Shown: positions 35,178-46,500 of the stretch, in pieces | Layout of the letters: each line of letters starts with the position of its first letter | Position numbering within the stretch: the first letter of the stretch is position 1 | Assembly (NCBI RefSeq): GCF_019175385.1 | Contig: NC_083344.1 | Span: 3,448,965-3,512,964, forward strand | From: Lycium barbarum | Taxonomy: Eukaryota > Streptophyta > Magnoliopsida > Solanales > Solanaceae | Reading direction: 5' to 3' | Length of the DNA: 64,000 nucleotides | Notes under the pieces: model-generated | Told to the model about the DNA's origin: nothing | Seen by the model: the letters and a program-made list of their open reading frames with translations, nothing else | Databases searched by the model: none | Program-made: the position numbers and the translations under genes

Positions 35178-37560
35178 TGTGTAGAGCAAATGCATGCAAA
35201 TGGGAATTTTGGATTTTATTTCAAGTGAACAAATGTTTTTTGTTGAATTTGGAAGCAAAAACATTTCAAGTAACTAAATGGATTCAAACCTTAAAGAAGA
35301 AATTTAGGTTTGACTCCTCTCTAATTTTCACAAAGAAAAAAGATGTTAAAGCAACATGTTCATCAATTCAATGGCAATGAATTGCAGGCCATTCTTAACC
35401 AGAAGCCTACCACAATTTTAGGAATGTAAATTCATTTTGCTTTTTTTTTTTTGGTTTAATGTTTATTATTATTATAAGGAGAGTATTTTATGTATTTGCC
35501 TTTAGAATCTCTGTCTTCTGACTTTTTCACAGTTGACTTCTTTTTTAAGCCTAAGATGGTAGCCACTAAAACGTAATGTGGCACTTTCTTATTTAGGACA
35601 TTTTCTATAGGTGCAAATGAAAAAAAAGAAAAGAAAAACTCATCTGTACAAAAATCATTTAAGCTTGATGACAACGATTATAACACGCTTTAATCGCAAA
35701 TTAGTCTGGCTATCTTGTACAAATTATCAACACATGTTTTGCTCCATCGCAACTCATTTTGTTACAACATTCAACAACGTAAATGTTTTCTAACACAAGA
35801 ACTTATGTATAAATTCAACTAATACGTATTTCTAAACATACTAATTAAAAAGATTCCTTAACAATGGTGGAACTTAGTGTATACATATTGTCACGTGACT
35901 AACACGCAATTCCAGTAAGTAGTTAATTTCGTCTATTTGTATCTTTTATTTTAGTACTAGTGTTGTTGTGCTTTCACTAAGTTTGCATTATTTCAAGAAA
36001 TTGTGTATTTATCTAGACAACTAAATTTTAAGTGATTATTGAGTATAACTCATCCTCTTTTAGAACCTTAAGACAATTTTATACTCATTTTTAAAAGAAT
36101 GAACATAATATCCTTTTTGTTATTTTTCAATGATGTAGCACTGCTACTGCATACATAATCTTTAAAAAGGATAACTAATATTTTCAGTTTATTTAAAGCA
36201 TTTAATATAGTTAACAAGAATTCCTTGACATTCCTTGACAATTAAGAAAGATCGACTAATAAAAGGATTATATAACGTGTCTGCCAATACTAGCTAGCTA
36301 TATGTAAATTATATATAGATTTGGATACAAGACAAGTTTCCAAGAATATTAGTTTCCTATGGAGATATATAGTATAATAAATAGAAGAACATGCAAAATC
36401 ATTGGTGGCATTTGATAGAGAACAATCTTTGATTTGGTTGTTCTAGGAGATTTAGTTTTGATATTTTATTTTAAAATTATTGCGAGTGTTAGGATTGGCA
36501 GTATTTTTATTGATTAATTTAGATTTAATTTTTTTCCAAGGAGAAACTTTATTGTACTATAGCCACAAGATATCTCTCCTAATTAAATATGGAAACTTTC
36601 TTTTTATTGTACTAGAACAATGCATATTTTTTGTGCAAAATTGGTCCTTGCTTCAAAGCCCCTTTACTCTGGTAATTGTCAGTTAGTTTTAACTACCGGC
36701 GTTAACAGGAGACCAAAAATGCTTATTTTCTAATTAATTTAAAGGAAAATCTACACAAAGGTATATTTTATAGGACAATTTTATACCTACTCTCAAATTT
36801 AAAGAACCATTTATGATCTCAAATTTTGTACCATTTTTCTCGAACTTTTCCTTTAAAAGTTATTCTGTGAGATAATGGCTAAAATACAAGTGATTTTATT
36901 GGTACAAAACAAGAAAATGTGACTTTGCTGAGTCGTTTCTATAACTTGGATGACCATTCAAAGAATTAACTCCATATATTTCAACCACCAAAACACACCA
37001 TGTATATCTCATATCACCACTATTATGTACAAGTTCCTTTCTTAGTAGAAATAGAAACAATTACACACCAAAAAACAAGAAGAAAGAAACCACTCATCAG
37101 TAAAGGAGGGAGAAATCACTCCCACAGGAAAGAATGAAAATACAACAAAGCTTTGAGCAAAATGGGTACTTGCTGCAGTGATGAATAGCAACTCCAACTA
37201 GGATCTTTTGACCTGCATTGAGTTATCTTATGAGCCAACTAAAATGCTGAAATTATGCTCAAGTACCCGAACAAAAGGGGGAGGGGAGGGGATGGGATTT
37301 TCTTTCTTGAGTTTAACTACAGCGACAACAACAAACCCAGTGTGATCCCACAAGTGGGGTCTAGGGAGGATAGGATGCACGCAGACCTTACCTCTACCTT
37401 TGTGAGGTAGAGAGGCCTTGAGTTTAACTGACAGTATAATTTTTCTTTTTTACATACTATAGGTAACTGTTCATAATAACCAGGATTCGTAACTTGAAAA
37501 ATTAAACAATAACCAATTACAATAGGTTAAAATGTTGTCAGTATATAGAACTTAAATCCT
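35178..37560. other. Intergenic spacer; RTE/SINE tail at 37322-37418
   Basis: No gene was seen. In minus orientation, 37322-37418 matches the 3' tail of the RTE LINE at 45030-45172 (GACAACAACAAACCCAG, CCACAAGTGGGGTCT, GCAGACCTTACC). It is therefore a 5'-truncated LINE copy or the related TS-type SINE tail. The rest is AT-rich. Confidence 0.6.
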
Positions 37561-40500
37561 TTATTGGGAGAAGCAGGGAACAAAGAGACTTGCCTTGCTC
37601 AGGTACTTCTTATGAACCTTTAGAGCCTTATTTAGTGCTTTCTTTGCATCCAAATTGCCAGTTATCTCACCCAAGATCTGGAAAAGAAGTTATTCTCACG
37701 ACCAAAAGAGATACAATAATGTGGAATATACAGACAAGGAGAGACATTTTAAGAAGACCTGGACAACATCATCTAGGCCCTTTGCCTCTTTCATAAGCCG
37801 TTTTTTCTTCGTCTCAAGAACACTTGCAACTAGGAAAATGGCAAGTGCATCGTTCTGTTTCATCGCGCCAGTCACTATTCTTCTTTCAAATTTCCCATAT
37901 TGCTTTAGCTGCTTATAATTTAACTTATCGGGAAGTTGTTCCAGTGTCTTGTCATACAATGAATATATGTTTGGGTTGTACTCCATGGCCCACATCACCT
38001 AAATGAAGTATGAACAAAAGTAGCATCAATCAGAAGATTATGATAACTCTGACCTACATTTGCTCATCATCCGTCCTCCTTTTGTAGTTGAAAATATAAA
38101 TATCCTTGTCCTTCCACTCGACCTTTAAGTGACATGCTTATGGGTGTCAAATGGGCTGAGCTAATAAATAGGCGGGTCAATGGGTTGAAATGGGTGGAGC
38201 TGAAATGGTCTAAAAATCAGGACATGACCCAACCCGCCCAACTCTTACTAAATTTTTAATTCTTTATTTATAATTTGTTTAGGCATAAGGCACTATTACC
38301 CCCTTGAACTATACCCGAATTTGCTACGACACACCTTAATTTTCCCTAGGTCCTATTACCCCCCTAAACTTATTTAAAATGGAATAATTACCCCCTTAAA
38401 CGCTGATGTGGCAAGGAGAGTGTGTTTCACACTCTTTGAGAGAGTTAGAAACATAAAAAACGGGAAAACTTATTTTTTTTCTTAAAAATATTTATTTTTT
38501 TAAAATATGAAAATAAATCTAGTTTTCCAAATTTAGTTTTAAAAAATGGGTTTTCCACATTTTAAAAAAATAATTAATTTTTCCAAAATTTTATAAAAAT
38601 TCAGTTTTTTCACATTTTGACAAGAAAAACACTTTTTACGGATTATTTTATTTGAAAAATAAAAGTGTCCTAAGAAAATGAAATCATGAAAATCAAGATT
38701 TTTTAAGACATTTTAAAAAAATAATCAAGTTTTCCATATTTTTAACAAATCCACTTTTCCATATTTTAAAAAAATTCATGTTTTCAGAAAAAAAAACAAA
38801 CGGGTTTTTTAAAAAATCAACTTTTCAATTATTGTTTTTTAAAAAGAGTTTTAAAAATCATTTTTTTAAAGAAAATTCAGTTTTTTAATCCATATTTTCA
38901 GACTTTTTTTAAAAAAAATGGGTTTTAAAAAATCAAATTTTCAATTTTTTTTTTTTAAAACGGGTTTTAAAAATCATTTTTTTAAAAGAAAATTTAGTTT
39001 TTTTTTAATTTTATTTAAAAAAAATGACACGTAAGCTGGAAAAAAATTAAAACAAATAAAAACACATGTGGCAAGGAGAGTGTATGTCACTCTCCCATAT
39101 GAGAGTGGGCATCAGTGTTTAGGGGGGTATTTATTCCGTTTTAAATAAGTTTAGGGGGGTAATAAGACCCAGGGAAAGGTAAGGTGTGTCGTAGGAACTT
39201 CGGGTATAGTTCAGGGGGGTAATAGTGCCTTATCCCAATTTGTTTAACACCTAATAAAACTTTTTTCCTTATAATATGGCTATATAACATATCAAATAAA
39301 GAATGTGTTCTTAAAAATATTTAGGCAGTTTCTCATGGGTCAATTTGAGCTGAATATCAACCCAGATTTTGAATGGGCTGAATAGAGCAGGTCAAAGTAG
39401 GCTGAGTTAACAAAATAAACGGGTCATTAACCCGCCCAGACCTAAGCGGGTTGGGCGGGGTCATGATTTTATGGGCTGATTTTGCCACCCCTAGACGTGA
39501 TCTTTTGAAACACAAAAAACATAGAAGTAGAACAACCGTTTCTCTCATGAAACTAAAAATTTGCCAAGTAAAACTGCCATGTCTCTTAATAGCCAATGTA
39601 GCCGCCTAGCCGGGCAAAATGTAATTAACTGATGTGAGACACCAAAGACCGGGAAAAACCATTGTGCAATATTTTTTCGATCCACAAAACAATAATGTGA
39701 AAAGAAGTTTGGGCTTCTCACCTCCCAGAGATAGAGTGCATCGACAAATGAGAGCTCTCTCCGGAAAAGTACCATCAACATGCGTAAAGCGAACAGATAT
39801 TCTCCGCCATCTATCTCCTCTGCCAATTACAATTGAAGAAGTTGGTGAGGGAGAACAAGAGAGAGTAAACTCTATGTCTGGAATTTCTCCTCTCTACTTT
39901 TAGATGGTCAAACATGCAGTTTGTGGCTTTCTTAACAAATGCAGATTTCCATGATATCTCCATGAAAAAATCTCATGTTATATTACCAACGTCCCAAACA
40001 ACATATATGAGAGACGTTTTTAACATGGATGTCCATTCTTCGCAATGATTAACTTATGATTTGTTAGTCTTTGCCTGCATCATTTCAAGATAATATTTAT
40101 CTTATGATAGTCAATAACAAACTTGGACTGCATGCATTAAAAGTTCACAAGATAAATCATGATTTTATGGAACATATCATCAGAACATATTACAGGCCTT
40201 AAATTCACTCATGAATCATGATAGCCCAACATAATACTTAATGTGTAAGGCCAATCAAGACTACCACAGAATAAGACCAAAATATCTAACAGAAAACAAT
40301 AGGTTTATCTAGGACTACAATTTGGACTTGTCTGGAAGAGAGATTCCGGTTTAGATCATATGTCCCTCCAAAAATCTATGTTCTAAATACCCGTTTACAG
40401 AACCTAGGTTTATCTTTTCCTTTCTTTGGTCGCTGCTTACCAAAGTTTTAACCTATGTTAAAATAATGAACGTTGAAGATTCAAAAAGCTTGGACTCGTA

Positions 40501-43500
40501 GAAGATAACATCAGGAAGATACAATGAATGTATATTGCATGTCATTTCCAAATCATAAAAGCCTGAAATGCAATAAGATCTTTGCAATTTTTTCTATGGA
40601 ACTTGAAATATTAAGAACTATTCAACCATATGAAATTGCAATACTGCTTTCGAATTGAAACTTTCTTGAGGAAACAATTAAGTAAATTAAGTCAATAGAT
40701 AGGATAAAAAGCACAAGCTGAAGCATATAGCATAACTTAAATTTCTTTAACATACAAGGCTTTCTGCATAAAACTTTTGATTTTATAAACCAGTAGCAAC
40801 TTATAATAACTTGCTAACTCACAAAAAATCCAGAAACTTTTCTAAAGCCTATGTTAGATGTGGGCTAATCAGTCAGAACTATACGATATGGCATGCAAGG
40901 AAAATCAACAACACTGACAAGATCTTGCGTTCTTTACTTCTTTCATGGCAATAACTAATGAAAAATATATGGAGAACAGCCACCCCTTACCGAGGTGTCG
41001 ATGAAGCTTTGGATCAACAGTTTTAACAATTTGTGCAAGGGTACTCAGTTGAGACTGCACTCCCATAGAATTTGCGCTGGACTTGAAATTTTCTCGCTGT
41101 TGAAGCGAATATGGAGTTATTATATATGCAGTAATGGCATAAACATAAGAAATAATTAGCACAAGATTGCACAAGTTTAAATAAAGGTTAACAACACTTT
41201 TGATCCCTCATTTATTGGTAATTCTAATTTTAGTCCTTGTGATATCTGACTAAGCATGTTTAGCCGAACTTCCGAAATCTGCATATTTCGTAAAGTATCT
41301 TTTTATTAGAAGTGCTTTTCGATTCGTAAAGTATCTTTTTTTTTTTTTTTTTTTTCTTGTTTTTTGTTCTTTCTCTCTCCTCTGCACTTTCTCTCTCCTC
41401 TGCTCTCTCCCAGATCTGCCCACCCATTACTCCGTCCGGCGACCATACGTCACCACTGTTCAGGTGACGCCGGCGACCAGGTAACGCCGGCCACTTTTCC
41501 GGCTAGATTTCCTTTTCTTCTTCTTCTCTTCTCCTTTTTTTCCTTTTTTAATCTGCTCCTGGCGCTGCCAGTACGCCGCTGCGCCATCGCCGGCGAGTTT
41601 TTCCGGCGAATTTTTCCGGCCAGCCCCCTCTTTCTCTCTCCTTTTCCCTTTTTCTTTTATTTTTCTTTTCTTCTTTTTCCCTCCTATTCTCTTCTCCCTT
41701 TCAGGTATTTGTGAACATTTTTCCGGCAGTGAACAGTACTCGACCGTGAACAGTGTTTTCCGGTGACAACCAGGTTTAGTTCAACTGGAGTTGGTACCTC
41801 CGGTTGCCATATTCACTATTTGTCTATACACTTGTAGTTATATTTTGCTGACTTTAGACCTTTGAATAATTTATTAGTTCATACTTATTTTCGTGGCTTT
41901 GGTTAGTGATGGTAGACTAGGGTCATGTTCTCGTTCGGGGACGGGGGCGAGGGTTAGGAGGGGTAAGTGGGTTAAAGGAGCCTCTAGGTTGAGAGTAGGG
42001 TCTTGGAACATTGGGACGTTAACGGGAAAGTCCATAGAGCTAGTTAAGATTCTTAAGAAGAGGAAAATTAATATAGCTTGTGTCCAAGAGACTAAATGGG
42101 TAGGTCCTAAAGCTAAAGAGGTAGACGAGTATAAGCTGTGGTTCTCTGGTAGGTCGAAGTATAGAAATGGGGTGGGCATTTTAGTAGATAGTGATTTAAG
42201 AGACCAGGTGGTAGAGGTTAGGAGAGTCACTGATAGGATGATGTCGATTAAAGTGGTCGTTGAAGGACTCACTTTGAACATTATTAGTGCTTATGCGCCG
42301 CAAGCGGGGTTAGGCGAGGAGGAGAAGAGGCGCTTTTGGGAGGATTTGGACGAATTAGTGGGAGGCATACCGCCTACTGAGAAGTTATTCGTGGGAGGTG
42401 ATTTCAATGGGCACATTGGGCTTATTTCGGGAGGTTATGATGATGTGCATGGAGGCTTTGGCTTCGAGGACAGGAATGGAGGAGGAGTCTCACTTTTGGA
42501 TTTTGCAAGAGCTTTCGGGTTGGTGATAGCCAATTCGAGTTTCCCAAAGAAAGAGGAGCACTTGGTAACCTTCCGTAGTTCAGTGGCTAAGACCCAAATT
42601 GACTTTTTACTCCTTAGGAAGGACGATAAAGGTCTGTGCAAAGACTGTAAGGTCATTCCGAGCGACTATCTTACAACCCGACATAAGCTCTTGGTGATGG
42701 ATCTAGGGATCAAGATGCCGAGGAAGAAGAGGGTCGTGGATGACCGACCTAGGATCAGATGGGGGAGTTTGACCACGACTAGTGCCGTGGAGATGGGAGA
42801 GAAATTGAAGGTTATGGGCGCCTGGGATAGCAGTGGGGATGCGACAAGTATGTGGGATAGGACGGCTAGTTGCATTAGGGCGGTAGCAAGGGAAGTGTTG
42901 GGGGTCTCGACAGGTAGTCGTGGCCAGCATCGAGGGGACTGGTGGTGGAATGGAGAAGTTCAAGGGAAGGTGGAAGCAAAGAAGGTGGCGTATGCGAAGT
43001 TGATAGAAAGCAAGGATGAGGTGGAGCAGTGGACGAATAGGAAACTTTATAAGATGGCGAGGAAGGAGGCGAAGTTGGCGGTTTCGACGGCAAAAACGGC
43101 AGCTTTTGAACGCCTTTATGCTGAACTAGAAGAGAAAGGAGGGGATCAAAAATTGTTCAAGCTAGCCAAGGCGAGGGAGAGAAAGGCACGTGATGTGGTT
43201 CAAGTGAAGTGCATCAAGGACGAGCATGGCAAAGTATTGGTAGAGGAGACTCTCATTAGACGGAGATGGCAGTCATACTTCTCCAAACTCTTAAATGAAG
43301 AAGGGGACAGAGACATTGTGTTGGGAGATCTAGAACATACTGGAAGGCGTCAAGATTTTGGGTATTGCAGGAGTATTAAGGTTGAGGAGGTTAAGGGTGC
43401 TGTTCGTAGGATGCGCAGGGGAAGAGCGACCGGACCTGACGAGATTCCTGGGGAATTTTGGAAGAGTGCGGGCCCGACAGGTTTGGAGTGGCTGACTAGG

Positions 43501-46500
43501 TTGTTTAATGTCATCTTTAAGACGGCAATGATGCCTGAAGAATGGAGGTCGAGTGTAATGGTCCCTCTATACAAGAACAAGGGAGATATCCAGAGTTGCA
43601 ACAACTATAGAGGTATCAAGCTACTAAGCCATACTATGAAAGTGTGGGAAAGGGTGGTGGAGATGAGGGTGAGGAAAGGCGTGTCTATTTCAGAGAATCA
43701 GTTCGGATTCATGCCGGGAAGCTCAACTACAGAAGCCATCCATCTTGTGAGAAGACTGGTGGAGCAGTATAGGGAGAGGAAAAGGGACTTACACATGGTA
43801 TTCATTGACCTAGAAAAGGCTTACGACAAAGTCCCAAGAGAAATCCTATGGAGATGCTTGGAGGCTAAAGGTGTACCTGTGGCGTACATTAGGGTGATCA
43901 AGGACATGTATGAGGGAGCCAAAACCAGGGTAAGGACAGTAGGAGGAGACTCAGAGCACTTTCCAGTTGTGATGGGGTTGCATCAAGGATCAGCTCTTAG
44001 TCCGTTCTTATTTGCCTTGGTGATGGATGGATTGACGCGGCAAATTCAAGGTGAGGTGCCATGGTGTATGCTTTTCGCGGATGACATAGTCCTGATCGAT
44101 GAGACGCGTAGCGGAGTTAACGCTAAGCTGGAGGATTGGAGACAAACTCTGGAGTCTAAAGGGTTTAAGCTGAGTAGGACCAAGACAGAGTACTTAGAGT
44201 GTAAGTTTAGTGAAGCACCTCAGGAGGCCGGCTTGGAAGTGAGGCTTGGTACCCAAGTCATCCAGAAGAAAAGTAGTTTCAAGTATCTTGGGTCTATTAT
44301 GCAAGGCAGCGGGGAGATTGACGATGATGTCACACATCGTATTGGGGCAGGGTGGATGAAATTGAGGCTTGCTTCCGGAGTGCTATGTGACAAGAAGGTG
44401 CCACCACAACTTAAGGGAAAGTTCTACAAAGTGGTGGTTAGACCGACTATGTTGTATGGGGCGGAGTGTTGGCCAGTTAAGGTTTCTCACGTTCAAAAGA
44501 TGAAAGTTGCTGAGATGAGAATGTTGAGATGGATGTGTGGCCACACCAGGAGTGACAGGATTAGGAATGAGGATATTCGGGACAAGGTGGGAGTGGCCTC
44601 GGTGGAAGACAAGATGCGAGAAGCGAGATTGAGATGGTTTGGGCATGTGAAGAGGAGAGACACGGATGCCCCAGTGCGGAGGTGTGAGAGGTTGGCCATG
44701 GATGGTTTCAGACGAGGTAGGGGTAGGCCAAAGAAGTATTGGGGAGAGGTAATTAGACACGACATGGCGCAGTTACAACTTACCGAGGACATGATCTTAG
44801 ATAGGAGGGTTTGGAGGACCCATATTAGGGTAGAAGGCTAGTAGATAGTCTCATTACCCTGCCTTATTAATAGTCGCATTATCGTAGTATAATTTCTTGT
44901 GCTCTAATTTATACTATTATGCTATTATCTGTTATTTCCTGTGCTTTGATTATTCTATGTTATCTGTGTCGCTTGCGTTACTTCATTTCATTTCCATATC
45001 GCTTTGAATCTCTTAGCCGTATCTGACCTCTTTTTATGTTTTTATTGAGTCGAGGGTCTCTCGGAAACAGCCATCCTACCTTGGTAGGAATAAGGTCTGC
45101 GTACACTCTACCCTCCCCAGACCCCACGTTGTGGGATTTCACTGGGTTGTTGTTGTTGTTGTTGTTGTTGTTGTGATATCTGACTAAGCATATTTAACCT
45201 TCAATTACTTGAGATGTTGCTTTTGATCCTTTTGCTTATAATACCCACAAACTTTTAGATTTATTAACCGCTCCACCGTTTAATTATCCACGTGTTATGT
45301 TAAAATTGTCCTGTTCTTTCATATTTGAGGGTAATATACTTCTAAAAATAGCTCAAATATAACACATCTCCTACATAAAGGGATCAAAAACACACATTTT
45401 CTAATTAATTGAAGGTTAAATGTGATGAGTCATATATCATAAGGACCAAAATCAGAATTTAGCAATAACTAAGGGACCAAAAGTGTTATTCTCCCTTTAA
45501 ATAAGAAGTTACTAAAGAGCACCTAAATGTAGGCACAAGTTTATCACCACTTTCCATGACAACAGATTTGTTGCCTGAGTATTCTGGTAATATAACCATA
45601 TGAAAGCTAACTACAGTTAGAAGTTGAAACCTGAAACAGATAGACATTAACATAACGCTGGAGCTCGTGGTTTATCATTACAAGAGAAACTCAAAGAAAA
45701 TTATCCAGTAAAAGTTCAAACAAAGGTATGACTGGAATGTGGATTTTATTTTATTCTATTCCTTTTGTTTTTTTGTGAACGGGTGTTAAGAAGGTAGTCA
45801 ACCAATCACCCTTATTGATGTGAAGAAACGTGAGCATCCAACCCAAAACCTTAAGGCAAAGTGGACATTCATAGAGCTCTTTGAAAACTCTTATACAACG
45901 AATGAGGGACAACTGTATTTCTTAACACCCTCTGGCACGTGTACCCCGATTTTAGAGTTGAATTGTGTTTTTTTTTTTGCCCTTTTTTTTTTGAAGTTGA
46001 GAGGAGGAGGCTCAATAGAAATGGGCTTGGAGTGGAGGGAGACAGATTAGGCTCAACAGGCTAATAGTGGCTTGGAGCCATGTTAATTAACGGCTCGATG
46101 GGTTGAATTGAGATAGAGAGAGAAACCCAAAGCAGCGCCGTGGTCTTAGAGAGAGGCCGGAATGATAGAACATGAAGAGAGAAAGGGGTTGCACAAACGA
46201 GTTCACCAAAGTCTGACTCTGAAGTCATTTCAAAGAATTTGAGCATCCAACCCAAAATCTTAGGGAAACAGGTGGAATGACCCAAGAATTTATAAACCTC
46301 TTTGGAGACCCTTACACAACCCATAAGGAACAAGTGCCTCATATAATATCTTAAGTTGCCAGAAATGAGGCAAATTTATTTTAGGTCTGCAACACGTCAT
46401 CTCACATACGGACCTCACTCTTTTTGTCTCGGCCAAGCATGTGAAAATTAGTTTTTATAATGGGTAGTGCAAAAACTTAAATTTATAAATTGTGTGATTA

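Larger units (their letters stand above)
41185..45495. mobile_element. TIR element split by an RTE LINE
   Basis: The left arm (AACACTTTTGATCCCTCATT, TTTTAGTCCTTGTGATATCT) and right arm (ATATCATAAGGACCAAAATC, AACTAAGGGACCAAAAGTGTT) are inverted copies over about 75 bp. The 9-mer TTTAAATAA borders both ends (41176-41184, 45496-45504). Without the LINE the element is about 400 bp. The 9-bp duplication suggests a Mutator-type MITE. It lies in TBC intron 7. Confidence 0.75.

Noticed and set aside
41874..44792. Many open frames on the minus strand within 41874-44792
   Set aside because: They are antisense shadows of the RTE polyprotein, which has the domain motifs on the plus strand.
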